Origin: CAZWUW01 sp964636895
GTDB taxonomy: Bacteria; Bacillota; Thermincolia; Thermincolales; CAZWUW01
DNA length: 30,124 nucleotides
Direction of reading: 5' to 3'
NCBI GenBank assembly: GCA_964636895.1
Contig: CAZWUW010000033.1
Coordinates: 1-30,124 of the forward strand
The notes under the pieces were generated by a model. It was not told where the DNA came from and did no database searches. It saw only the letters and a list, made by a program, of their open reading frames with translations. Positions 15,993-24,052 of this stretch are shown here, in pieces. The position numbers were made by a program, and so were the translations under genes. The stretch's first letter is position 1; every line of letters begins with the position of its first letter.

Positions 15993-17537
15993 TTAATAAT
16001 CTTTTGTGACCGCAGGCAAAGCCTCCAGGATATCACCGGCTACCAAGCCCAGTTGTCCCTTACCGGCACTGGCATAATCTGCCGCCTGCCCATGGATAAA
16101 CACCCCGGCTGCAGCCCCCTGAACGGGGGGCAAACCCTGGGCCAGCAGTCCGGCAATAATACCGGTCAATACATCCCCGGAGCCACCGGTAGCCATCCCC
16201 GGATTACCGGTCGGATTGATATAAACACTGCCGTCGGCACCGGCAATCAGCGTCCGCGCCCCTTTTAAGACTACGGTAACACCCCACATGCGGGCTGCCG
16301 TCTGGACTACTTCAATTCTATTATCCTGAACTTCCGGTGTTTTTATCCCCAGCAAGCGGGCCATTTCGGCCGGGTGCGGGGTCAGCACCAGCGGTGCCTG
16401 ACACTTATTAAGCAGTTCCGTATGTCCGGCCAAAGCATTTAAACCGTCAGCATCAATTACCGCCGGTTTCGTAAGACCTGCTACCAAATCCCGCACCAGC
16501 GCCTGTGTCGCTGCCTCCGTAGAAATACCCGGCCCCAGGGCGCTTACATCCGCCCACTCCGTAAGAATCTGTACCTCATTCATGGCATCGCGGCTAATAC
16601 TTTTCTGGTCTGTTTCCGGTAAAGGCCTGGTCATTACCTCGGTAAGCTTAACTTCCATCAGGCCATGCAAGCTTCTCGGCACACCGAGAGTCACCAGACC
16701 CGCCCCAGCCCGCAATGCCGCCAAACTGGCCAGCACGGCGGCGCCGCTCATGCCTTCCGAGCCGCCAATAACAGCCACCCGGCCAAAGGTACCTTTATGG
16801 CTTTCCGGCAGGCGTTTGGGCAGCCAGGAGCCCACCAGTTCAGGCGTCAGCAAAAATTTGTTAATACCCTGCTTTTCTGCCAGCAGCGGTGGAATCGAAA
16901 TATCCGCAACGATTAGCGCGCCTGTATAATCCACACCGGGATAAACCAATAGCCCAATTTTGGGTAAGCCAAAGGTCACTGTATGCGTTGCCTTCACACA
17001 AGGACCATAAGTTTTGCCGGTATTGGCTTCCAGACCGGACGGAATATCTACGGCCACTACTGGTTTACCGGCCCCGTTGATAATCTCGAAAATATTGCCT
17101 GCGTGTTCATCTACCGCACCCTTAAACCCGGTCCCAAATACCGCGTCCACCACTAAATCGGTATAAACCATAGCCACTTTGACAATATTGGTACTGTTGA
17201 CATTAGTGATGGAATGCACCTTATGACCAATGGCGGTCAAAATATCCAGATTTACTTTGGCATCACCTTTGATTTCCTTGACATCGCCAAAAAGCAGGAC
17301 CCGAACATCCGCCCCCATGTTTAACAGGTGCCGGGCCACCACAAACCCGTCCCCGCCATTGTTGCCCTTACCAGCAAAGACGGTAACAGTTTTGCCGCGC
17401 ACATCTTTAAGAATATCTTTTACTACCCCGACCACCTGTAGACCGGCGTTCTCCATCAGCACCAAACCGGGAATACCAATTTCCTTGATGGTGCTTTGAT
17501 CCAGTTGCTGCATTTCCTCCGCTGTTACTACCCGCAT
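15993..17537 (-). CDS. nnr: Bifunctional NAD(P)H-hydrate epimerase / ADP-dependent dehydratase
   Basis: A 514-aa two-domain repair enzyme for hydrated NAD(P)H. The N-terminal YjeF-type epimerase domain (about 1-215) has GKGNNGGDGFVVARHL and VDIPSGLEANTG. The C-terminal kinase-like dehydratase domain (about 225-505) has GRVAVIGGSEGMSGA, LTPHPAEMARL and the catalytic GGSGDVLTG. Full length. Start ATG after AGGGGTG. It sits 12 bases after acpS, an arrangement common in Firmicutes. Confidence 0.95.
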   Translation of the reverse strand: MRVVTAEEMQQLDQSTIKEIGIPGLVLMENAGLQVVGVVKDILKDVRGKTVTVFAGKGNNGGDGFVVARHLLNMGADVRVLLFGDVKEIKGDAKVNLDILTAIGHKVHSITNVNSTNIVKVAMVYTDLVVDAVFGTGFKGAVDEHAGNIFEIINGAGKPVVAVDIPSGLEANTGKTYGPCVKATHTVTFGLPKIGLLVYPGVDYTGALIVADISIPPLLAEKQGINKFLLTPELVGSWLPKRLPESHKGTFGRVAVIGGSEGMSGAAVLASLAALRAGAGLVTLGVPRSLHGLMEVKLTEVMTRPLPETDQKSISRDAMNEVQILTEWADVSALGPGISTEAATQALVRDLVAGLTKPAVIDADGLNALAGHTELLNKCQAPLVLTPHPAEMARLLGIKTPEVQDNRIEVVQTAARMWGVTVVLKGARTLIAGADGSVYINPTGNPGMATGGSGDVLTGIIAGLLAQGLPPVQGAAAGVFIHGQAADYASAGKGQLGLVAGDILEALPAVTKDY

Positions 17538-17549
17538 TAAATAACACCC

Positions 17550-17924
17550 CTATAAATCCTTCTCTAAAATTACAAAAGCGACGGCGTGCTCCACACTATG
17601 GGATAAAGACAGGTGTATGCGGCTAACCCCCAATTCCTCCGCCCGTCCGGCGGCAGCTCCGGTCAGTATGATGCCCGGTTTACCATTACCGTCAACCACG
17701 ACTTCTATTTCCCGCCAGCCAATACGCCCAATGCCTGTGCCCAACGCCTTAGCCATCGCTTCTTTGGCCGCCCAGCGGGCAGCAAAAGATGCCGGGGCTT
17801 TCTTTCGCGCCAGGCAATATGCATTTTCGGCAGGCGTAAAAATCCTAACCGCAAAGCCCGGCTGCTTCAGCGCAGCGGCAATCCTTTTCACTTCAGCAAT
17901 ATCCACTCCAGTCCCGATAATCAA
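17550..17924 (-). CDS. acpS: Holo-[acyl-carrier-protein] synthase
   Basis: A 124-aa enzyme that transfers 4'-phosphopantetheine from CoA to acyl carrier protein. It begins MIIGTGVDIAEVKRI, with FTPAENAYC and the FAARWAAKEAMAKALGTG helix holding the Mg-binding Glu. TTG start, with GAGGCGG upstream. First gene of the probable acpS-nnr-CBS-alr-ANTAR-GS operon; a terminator lies just upstream, so its promoter should fall at about 17930-17985. Confidence 0.95.
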   Translation of the reverse strand: MIIGTGVDIAEVKRIAAALKQPGFAVRIFTPAENAYCLARKKAPASFAARWAAKEAMAKALGTGIGRIGWREIEVVVDGNGKPGIILTGAAAGRAEELGVSRIHLSLSHSVEHAVAFVILEKDL

Positions 17925-17972
17925 TGGGCCGCCTCTTTCCCTGCCATTTTACACCATGTTATCTTTTCTTTA

Positions 17973-18012
17973 TAAAAACAAAAAACCCTGCAAAAGTCAA
18001 GCATTTGCAGGG
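17973..18012 (-). terminator. Rho-independent terminator after cheW
   Basis: CCCTGCAAA / TTTGCAGGG perfect 9-bp stem with a 9-base loop, followed on the minus strand by TTTTTTGTTTTT. It begins 8 bases after the cheW stop. Confidence 0.9.
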
Positions 18013-18020
18013 AATTTCTA

Positions 18021-18530
18021 TTATGCGAGTTCTGTTTCGGCTGCCGGTTCATGCATATCGGTAAGTTCCAGCTTTTCTTCGTCACTCAGCAGCTTATCCA
18101 GGTCCAGCGAAATTAATAACCGTTCACCCACCTTGGCCACGCCGGTGATATACCTGGCATCAATACCGGCCACAATAGCCGGAGCCTTCTCAATATTGCC
18201 GGTATTGATGCGCAGTACTTCCGATACCGCATCCACTTCAATACCAAAGGTTTGCTGACCAACCTGAATCACAATAACCCGAGCCTCGCCGGTGTACTCA
18301 ATATTTGGTAGGTCAAATCTTTTTTTCATATCAATAATGGGAATGATTTGTCCCCGCAGATTAATAATCCCTTCAATAAAGGACGGTGATTTTGGTACTT
18401 TGGTAGCCGTAGTCAAACGATTGATTTCCTTAACCTGAGTAATAGGGACGCCGTACTCTTCTTTACCCAGCCGGAATACAACAAACTGTACTTCGGTGCC
18501 AATGCTGCCAGCAATGCTTCCAGTTCCCAT
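18021..18530 (-). CDS. cheW: CheW-domain chemotaxis coupling protein
   Basis: A 169-aa protein made almost wholly of one CheW domain (QFVVFRLGKEEYGVPITQVKEI, then IEGIINLRGQIIPIIDMKKRF and SEVLRINTGN). CheW links chemoreceptors to the CheA kinase. The start at 18530 is set by GGAGGGG five bases upstream; a longer reading to 18587 lacks such a site. No other chemotaxis gene is in the window. It lies 69 bases after the LytTR regulator gene and shares its direction, so it may be co-transcribed with the two-component system. Confidence 0.92.
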   Translation of the reverse strand: MGTGSIAGSIGTEVQFVVFRLGKEEYGVPITQVKEINRLTTATKVPKSPSFIEGIINLRGQIIPIIDMKKRFDLPNIEYTGEARVIVIQVGQQTFGIEVDAVSEVLRINTGNIEKAPAIVAGIDARYITGVAKVGERLLISLDLDKLLSDEEKLELTDMHEPAAETELA

Positions 18531-18599
18531 AAAAACCCCTCCAAACTTTAAATCGTATTGCAGTTTAGTTTTCGACATAATTCTCAAAAATCCTGCAAA

Positions 18600-19406
18600 C
18601 TACATGCCCAGAATCTTCCTGAGTTTTTTTGCCTGCGCGCGGCTAACCGGCACCTCGCTCTTATCATTGTCTTCTACTATCAGTGTATATGTCCCATTGA
18701 AAAAAGGAATTATCTCCTTTACTTTATGCAGGTTAACAAGATAGCACCGGTGAGTACGGAAGAAAATTGAGGAGTTCAGCCTGCTTTCCAGTTCCTTTAA
18801 AGTAAACCGGGTAAAAAGTTTGTCACTAAAAGTTTTGATATATACATAGTCTTGCTCGGTAAAAGCATAAATAATATCAGATTCGTTAACCAAAATAGTT
18901 TTCCCCTGTTTTTCCGCCGGGATACGGTCAATCTTAATATGCTGCGGCTTCTGGGCGGAACCGGTATCATTGAGTGCAGCCGGCACCTCCTGACCCGTTG
19001 GCGCGGACACTGACCCATTGCCTGATGTCTGTTGTTGCTGTTGTTTCAAACGCACAATTTTATTAATCACCTGAGTCAGTCGCTTTTCATCAATTGGTTT
19101 TAAGACATAATCAACAGCATTGACTTCAAAAGCCTTCACTGCATATTCGTCATATGCAGTTACAAAGATCACATGTGGCGGATTGGGCATTTCCTGAACC
19201 TTAGCTCCTACCTCCAGACCGTTCATGCCCGGCATTTCAATATCCATAAAAAGAATGGAATAATCCAGCGCCTTGATTAGCGTGAGCGCCTCCTGGGCAT
19301 TGGTAGCTTCGCCCACCACTTCAATATTTTCATATTTGTTCAGCAAAAATCTCAATTCTTTGCGAGCCGGATACTCATCATCAACTATTAGCGCTTTAAG
19401 CTTCAT
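18600..19406 (-). CDS. LytTR-family response regulator
   Basis: A 268-aa regulator: receiver domain (about 1-120, LIVDDEYPARKEL, phospho-acceptor in LFMDIEMPGMNG, K of LKPID), a Gln/Ser/Ala-rich linker (about 128-165), and a C-terminal LytTR DNA-binding domain (FFRTHRCYLVNLHKVKEI). LytTR domains bind direct-repeat operators. The start at 19406 follows GGGGGGAG; it overlaps the stop of the kinase gene by 11 bases. Partner of the LytS-type kinase upstream. Target genes unknown. Confidence 0.93.
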   Translation of the reverse strand: MKLKALIVDDEYPARKELRFLLNKYENIEVVGEATNAQEALTLIKALDYSILFMDIEMPGMNGLEVGAKVQEMPNPPHVIFVTAYDEYAVKAFEVNAVDYVLKPIDEKRLTQVINKIVRLKQQQQQTSGNGSVSAPTGQEVPAALNDTGSAQKPQHIKIDRIPAEKQGKTILVNESDIIYAFTEQDYVYIKTFSDKLFTRFTLKELESRLNSSIFFRTHRCYLVNLHKVKEIIPFFNGTYTLIVEDNDKSEVPVSRAQAKKLRKILGM

Positions 19407-20721
19407 ATACTTGCTCCCCCCTTTCAGGTACATCCAAAATTAAAGGCACTCTTAGGTGCACCATAGTCCCTTCCCCTTCTGTACTGGTAATCCTGAGACC
19501 ATATTCATCACCAAATAAGCTTTTCATTCTTTCATGCACATTGCTAAGTCCCACCCCGTTGCCGGAGCCATACCCCGGCATAAGCACCAGGTGCATCTTT
19601 TCCATAGGGATGCCTACCCCATCATCTTTAACCACCACATGGAGTTCACCATGCTCTTTTTTTACGGAAATCTGTACGGCCCCCTGACCTATTTTAGGGG
19701 TTACCCCGTGCTTGACAGCGTTTTCCACCAGCGGCTGTAAAGTCAATACCGGCACCTGAAAGTCCATTAATTCAGGATCAATATCCCGCAAAATTCGTAG
19801 TTTTTCCCGAAACCGGGCCTTTTCCAGAACCAAATATGTGTTAATATACTCTAGTTCTTCACGCATAGGGTTAAAGTGTCCGTGCCGTTTCAAGGTCTGC
19901 CTGAAAAAAGTCGCCAGACGGATGAGCAGCCGGCGGGCAGTCTCAGGATTAGTGCGGCTAAACATAATAATGGTGTTTAAGGTATTAAAGAGAAAATGGG
20001 GGTTTATCTGCGCATGCAGGGCTTGCAGCTCGGCTTTGGTGACCAACTGGGCCTGGCGGTCCAGTTCGGCCAGTTCCATCTGCACGCCCAGGAGCTGAGC
20101 TATACCGACTGCCAACTTGACCACATGCGGGGGCAACTGTCCTTCCTTGGTCTGGTAAAGCTTCAGACAGCCGTTCACCTGACCCCGGATTTTCAGCGGA
20201 GCAATTACGGCCGCCTCCAGAGGGCATACACAATCCTTTACCGGACACTTTAACTTTTCCTTATTATCAACAATTTTTAGTTCGCCGGTAGTGATTACCT
20301 GCTTAGTAGCCTGAGTTAAGATTAACCGACCGGGCTGGTGCCGCTCACAACCGGCCCCCACATAAGCCAATACCCGCTCCCGGTCCGTAATGGCGACGGC
20401 AGCCACATCACTGATTTTCAAAATAATTTCCGCCGTCTTCTGGGCAGTATCTTCGTTTAAACCCTGACGTAAAAATGGCAGCGTCTCATTAGCAATTTTC
20501 AGCGTGGAATCCATATGCTCATCCACATCATCCAATTTTACGGTAACTACTTTACGGGTATGCACATAATCAAATATAAGGTATGAACCTATGGCATTCA
20601 AACTAAAAAATACCGAGGCGATTACCCAGGGATGATTGGTCACATCCGTGGCCAAAAAAACCACGCCGAACTGCAGAATCGTCAGCCCTAAAGCAATAGC
20701 AGCTACCCTGATAAAATGCAT
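19396..20721 (-). CDS. LytS/YpdA-type sensor histidine kinase with GAF domain
   Basis: A 441-aa membrane kinase. Two N-terminal membrane helices (about 5-25 and 32-52), a coiled region, a GAF-type sensor (about 80-215), the phospho-acceptor region LHAQINPHFLFNTLN (H242) and an HATPase domain (LVENAVKHG, DDGVGIP, GVGLSNVHERM). The membrane part is far shorter than the 5-6 helices of classical LytS, so sensing is probably by the GAF domain. That domain has Cys125, Cys159, Cys164 and Cys166. Start ATG at 20721 after GGAGGGG. Confidence 0.9.
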   Translation of the reverse strand: MHFIRVAAIALGLTILQFGVVFLATDVTNHPWVIASVFFSLNAIGSYLIFDYVHTRKVVTVKLDDVDEHMDSTLKIANETLPFLRQGLNEDTAQKTAEIILKISDVAAVAITDRERVLAYVGAGCERHQPGRLILTQATKQVITTGELKIVDNKEKLKCPVKDCVCPLEAAVIAPLKIRGQVNGCLKLYQTKEGQLPPHVVKLAVGIAQLLGVQMELAELDRQAQLVTKAELQALHAQINPHFLFNTLNTIIMFSRTNPETARRLLIRLATFFRQTLKRHGHFNPMREELEYINTYLVLEKARFREKLRILRDIDPELMDFQVPVLTLQPLVENAVKHGVTPKIGQGAVQISVKKEHGELHVVVKDDGVGIPMEKMHLVLMPGYGSGNGVGLSNVHERMKSLFGDEYGLRITSTEGEGTMVHLRVPLILDVPERGEQVYEA

Positions 20722-20872
20722 GTACACCCCTCCGGGAATCAAAGTCCCAATTTTCATAATATTAATTATTTATTCTACATTTTTTTTGATATTCCTCTAA
20801 TTTCAAGATTGCGTTAATAAGGCTTAAATGGCAGAAAGCGGCATAATAAATAGAATTAATTAGGAAAGGGCA

Positions 20873-20900
20873 ATGGCCTGAAAATAATATTTCAGGCCAT
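20873..20900 (-). terminator. Hairpin downstream of dedA, likely terminator
   Basis: A perfect 11-bp stem ATGGCCTGAAA / TTTCAGGCCAT with a 6-base loop, 8 bases past the dedA stop. No strong T run follows on either strand, so termination efficiency is uncertain. Confidence 0.5.
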
Positions 20901-20908
20901 CGTCGGCT

Positions 20909-21586
20909 TTATATTTTATGTTCTTCATTATTATACCGTTTTCTTGCAGCGGGACTGCTTCTTGCTTTAATGTAATTTATTATTACCGGCAGGATCGAAA
21001 TAATTATAATAACTAATATCACAAAACTAAAGTTATCTTTCACCACCGGAAGATTTCCAAAATAATAGCCTGCTAACAGGAAGGTGCCAACCCAAATAAT
21101 ACTTCCTATAATATTGTAAGCAATAAACCGCCGGTAAGACATTCTGCCAATACCGGCCACAAAGGGTGCAAAGGTACGGATAATAGGAATAAATCTGGCA
21201 ATGATTATGGTTTTTCCACCATGCTTTTCGTAAAACAAATGCGTGCGTGTCAAATGCTCCTTATTTAGAAAACGGATATTGTTTTTGTGAAAAACCTTAG
21301 GCCCCACATAATAGCCTATATGATAATTAACCGTATCTCCCAAAATGCCGGCAACCGTAAGCAGCACAAACAACCAGCCGACATGCAGTGAACCGCTGGC
21401 AGCCAGGGCCCCGACCACAAAAAGCAGCGAATCCCCCGGAAGAAAGGGGGTAATAACCAAGCCTGTCTCACAAAAGATAATTAAAAAAAGTATTAAGTAA
21501 GTCCAACTACCGTATTTTTGAAAAATCACACCCAGATATTCATCAAGATTTATAAAAATATCTATCAGATTTGCACTAAGCTCCAT
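20909..21586 (-). CDS. DedA-family membrane protein
   Basis: A 225-aa integral membrane protein with the DedA/VTT fold: ETGLVITPFLPGDSLLFVVG (re-entrant loop with acidic residue), GDTVNYHIGYYVG, and ARFIPIIRTFAPFVAGIGRM with the family's essential arginines, then a long C-terminal helix and a basic tail. DedA proteins flip phospholipids or undecaprenyl phosphate across the membrane. ATG start after GCGGAGGAAG. Stands alone. Confidence 0.93.
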   Translation of the reverse strand: MELSANLIDIFINLDEYLGVIFQKYGSWTYLILFLIIFCETGLVITPFLPGDSLLFVVGALAASGSLHVGWLFVLLTVAGILGDTVNYHIGYYVGPKVFHKNNIRFLNKEHLTRTHLFYEKHGGKTIIIARFIPIIRTFAPFVAGIGRMSYRRFIAYNIIGSIIWVGTFLLAGYYFGNLPVVKDNFSFVILVIIIISILPVIINYIKARSSPAARKRYNNEEHKI

Positions 21587-21829
21587 GCTTCCTCCGCGAC
21601 ATTTGATTTTATTTTCACAAGCGGCTTGTTAGCTTCACAATTTATAGTATAATTCATTTGCATCACTACTGCAATATAACAATAATGCACAGAGGAGCCG
21701 GTTAATTATATTTTTTATGTCGAAAAAATTCATGCTTTTGTTGAAAAAAAGAACACTGGCGCGGCAGGAAAAAATAAATACTGCGTAGTAATAATATATC
21801 ATAAACTAAAATCAAAAAACCGTTTCTCC

Positions 21830-21918
21830 CGATAATAGCAAACCTGTCGAAAGTCAGGGGCGCAAAGCCACGGGTCTAAAGCGGCAACGCTATGACAGCC
21901 GGGTTACCGAAGGTGTTT
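21830..21918 (+). ncRNA. Cyclic-di-GMP-I (GEMM) riboswitch
   Basis: The stretch carries the landmarks of the GEMM aptamer in order: GCAAACC, a GAAA tetraloop, GGGGCGCAAAGCC, CGGGTCTAAAG, and GACAGCCGGGTTACCG. The base before CAAACC is G, as in c-di-GMP-binding members, where cGAMP-binding ones tend to have A. An intrinsic terminator follows at 21934-21966, then a ribosome site and a short ORF, so it would act by controlling termination. Edges are approximate. Confidence 0.9.
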
Positions 21919-21933
21919 ACATTTTTGTCTGCG

Positions 21934-21966
21934 CCTGCCCCGAGGTAACTCAGGGGGAGGTTTTTT
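21934..21966 (+). terminator. Riboswitch-controlled terminator
   Basis: CCTGCCCC pairs with GGGGGAGG (one G-G mismatch) around an inner GAG/CTC, followed by six T. It starts 16 bases past the aptamer and precedes the ORF at 21988. Confidence 0.8.
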
Positions 21967-21987
21967 GTTTGACGGAGGTGAAAATCT

Positions 21988-22185
21988 ATCCGCAAGCATT
22001 ACGAGTATGATACAACAAGACAGGTAGTCGTGATTTTTCAGGATAACCGTAAACTGGCTGACAACCTTTTTATCGACCGGGAAACAACAATCATGGAGGA
22101 CAGCATGACTAATGACATGCAGTTGGAAAACAGCCGCAGGCGACACACCGCCAGCCGCTTTAAACGAAGGCAGGAAGACCGGTAA
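21988..22185 (+). CDS. Small ORF under the c-di-GMP riboswitch, ATC start
   Basis: A 65-codon frame directly after the riboswitch terminator. GGAGGTG lies seven bases before an ATC codon, exactly where a start would be expected, and the frame then stays open to a TAA. The product would be strongly charged (begins RKHYEYDTTRQVVVIFQDN; ends with an Arg/Lys-rich segment). The first standard start in frame is the GTG at about codon 15, which has no ribosome site. Either ATC is used, or an ATG was lost by mutation or base-calling. I do not recognise the protein. It ends 8 bases before the convergent nuclease gene. Confidence 0.5.
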   Translation: MRKHYEYDTTRQVVVIFQDNRKLADNLFIDRETTIMEDSMTNDMQLENSRRRHTASRFKRRQEDR

Positions 22186-22193
22186 AACAGCCC

Positions 22194-22694
22194 TCACTTC
22201 CACAAGCCTTTGTTTTCCTCCCTGGCCTGGCGCTGGATGGCCAAAAAAGCTTGCGCATACTTTACATTAGGCGGCACGGTCATTAGTTGGGCATATCCTT
22301 CCGCCAGCAGCAAGGCATTAAAAAATGTACCGTCGGAAAGATAGACATAAGCCAGCGTCCGGCCATACTTATCAGTCCGCGTAACATCATATTCCAACCA
22401 GACTTGCTGACCTGACAGCCGGCTTTTTGTAAAGCCGGCTGCTTCTTTGCCGTGAGGCTCATGGCGCTTCGTACTCTCCGGGGCATCAACACCGATCAAG
22501 CGGACCCGCACCTGGGCGGTAGTATCAAAGGTATCGCCATCCACAACCCGGTCTACGGCAACCCATTCTCCCTTTTGCCCGTCCCGTCCCTTCGGATATT
22601 GCGGGGTGTCGGCACCGTTCGCGGCACAGCCGGCAATAACTATCAATAAAAATAATAAGGCTGTAAACAATCTTAAATGAGTAAAAACTGTCAA
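22194..22694 (-). CDS. Staphylococcal-nuclease-like (thermonuclease) lipoprotein
   Basis: A 166-aa exported nuclease. N-terminal lipoprotein signal (hydrophobic 8-22, lipobox VIAGC), then the SNase domain with VDGDTF, VRVRLIGVDAPE (first catalytic Arg and Glu region), and TDKYGRTLAYVYL (second catalytic Arg). It ends in ENKGLW, typical of the family. It should sit on the outer face of the membrane and cleave DNA or RNA. TTG start with GGGGAG about 9-10 bases upstream. Convergent to the riboswitch ORF. Confidence 0.9.
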   Translation of the reverse strand: MTVFTHLRLFTALLFLLIVIAGCAANGADTPQYPKGRDGQKGEWVAVDRVVDGDTFDTTAQVRVRLIGVDAPESTKRHEPHGKEAAGFTKSRLSGQQVWLEYDVTRTDKYGRTLAYVYLSDGTFFNALLLAEGYAQLMTVPPNVKYAQAFLAIQRQAREENKGLWK

Positions 22695-22831
22695 CTGCTT
22701 TCATCTCCCCGGTCAGTGAATGCGATACACCAGTTACACAAAAACGGGCAAAAAACTCCGGACAAGCCTTGACATGCGAACACCAGTTCGTTATAATGCT
22801 ATTATCAGGAAAAAACAGGGAGGCGGAAGGT

Positions 22832-24052
22832 TTGGACACCTTAGAAAAACTAAAAATTCTGGGAGCAGCGGCCAAATATGATGTCTGCGCCGCCTCCGGT
22901 GCCTGTGGCACAGGAGGCCCACGCAGCGGGGTTATCAGCCCGGGGGCCGGTGTCTGCCACAGCTTTACGCCTGACGGGCGTTGTATTTCACTTTTTCGAG
23001 TCTTGATGACCAATGCCTGTCAAAAGGACTGCTTCTACTGTCCCAACCGGGTTCAGCGGGATGTACCGCGCACCGCTTTTGCCCCAGCCGAGCTGGCCCG
23101 GCTCTTTATGGAGTTTTACCGCCGCAATTATGTCGCCGGACTTTTTTTGAGTTCAGGGGTGGCAATTAGCCCTGAGCAAACCATGGAAGATATGCTGCAA
23201 ACCGTGGAAATACTCCGCTTGCAATATAAATATCGCGGTTATATTCATTTGAAAATCCTGCCGGGCCTTAATTACGGCTATATCGAGCGAGCTGCCGATT
23301 TGGCTAGCAGGGTATCGGTTAACATTGAAGCCCCGAATCCTATGCGTATGAATAAACTCAGCAACTTGAAAGACTTTCGGCAGGATATCATACAACGTAT
23401 GCGCTGGGTAAACCGACTGCAGAACAAAAACAAACTGCCGGCCGGCCATACTACCCAATTTATTGTTGGGGCGGCCGGTGAGACGGACGCGGAAATCCTG
23501 CAAACCGCCACTGACCTTTACGGGCAAGTTGGGTTACGGCGGGCCTATTTCAGCGCTTTCCAGCCGGTACCCGGCACACCGCTGGAAAATGTTACGCCCG
23601 CTTCCTTACTCCGGGAACATCGGCTTTACCAAACAGATTTCCTGTTACGCCAGTATAAATTTTCATTAACGGAAATTACCTTTAACGATGATGGCCACCT
23701 GCCGATAAATATGGACCCCAAAATTGCATCAGCGTTAAAAAACATCCACCGCTTTCCGCTGGAAATTAACAAGGCCTCTTACGAAGAACTGCTGCGGGTT
23801 CCCGGGATTGGCACGCTTTCTGCATCCCGCATCGTCAAAACCCGGCACCGTTTTCGCATTACAGACCTGGGGGAATTAAAAAACATCGGCATAGTAGTAA
23901 AAAGAGCGGCACCTTTTATCCTAATTAACGGCAAAGCCCCGTCAGGAGCCATCCCCTGCGAACAACTGACATTTTGGAGGGAGTCGGATGATAGTCTTAT
24001 GCACGGCAAGTCCCCATTCACTTTGCAAAGCAGCCCTGTTAGCCCGGGTTAA
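22832..24052 (+). CDS. Putative DNA modification/repair radical SAM protein (TIGR03916 type)
   Basis: A 406-aa radical-SAM enzyme. It opens MDTLEKLKILGAAAKYDVCA, has the cluster motif CQKDCFYC (C63, C67, C70; spacing CX3CX2C), and carries a C-terminal helix-hairpin-helix DNA-binding motif (INKASYEELLRVPGIGTLSA). This combination defines a family predicted to act on DNA; its reaction is unknown. I chose the TTG at 22832 because GGGAGG lies eight bases upstream and the protein then begins as family members do. Its end overlaps the next gene by 65 bases. The two families regularly occur side by side. Confidence 0.88.
   Translation: MDTLEKLKILGAAAKYDVCAASGACGTGGPRSGVISPGAGVCHSFTPDGRCISLFRVLMTNACQKDCFYCPNRVQRDVPRTAFAPAELARLFMEFYRRNYVAGLFLSSGVAISPEQTMEDMLQTVEILRLQYKYRGYIHLKILPGLNYGYIERAADLASRVSVNIEAPNPMRMNKLSNLKDFRQDIIQRMRWVNRLQNKNKLPAGHTTQFIVGAAGETDAEILQTATDLYGQVGLRRAYFSAFQPVPGTPLENVTPASLLREHRLYQTDFLLRQYKFSLTEITFNDDGHLPINMDPKIASALKNIHRFPLEINKASYEELLRVPGIGTLSASRIVKTRHRFRITDLGELKNIGIVVKRAAPFILINGKAPSGAIPCEQLTFWRESDDSLMHGKSPFTLQSSPVSPG

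Noticed and set aside
21904..22203. A 99-codon minus-strand frame over the riboswitch, its terminator and the small ORF
   Set aside because: It runs antisense through a well-supported riboswitch and has no ribosome site; its product is not protein-like.
22525..23013. A 162-codon minus-strand frame upstream of the nuclease
   Set aside because: It is a shadow of the nuclease and radical-SAM genes; the nuclease frame shows a lipobox and SNase motifs while this one shows none.
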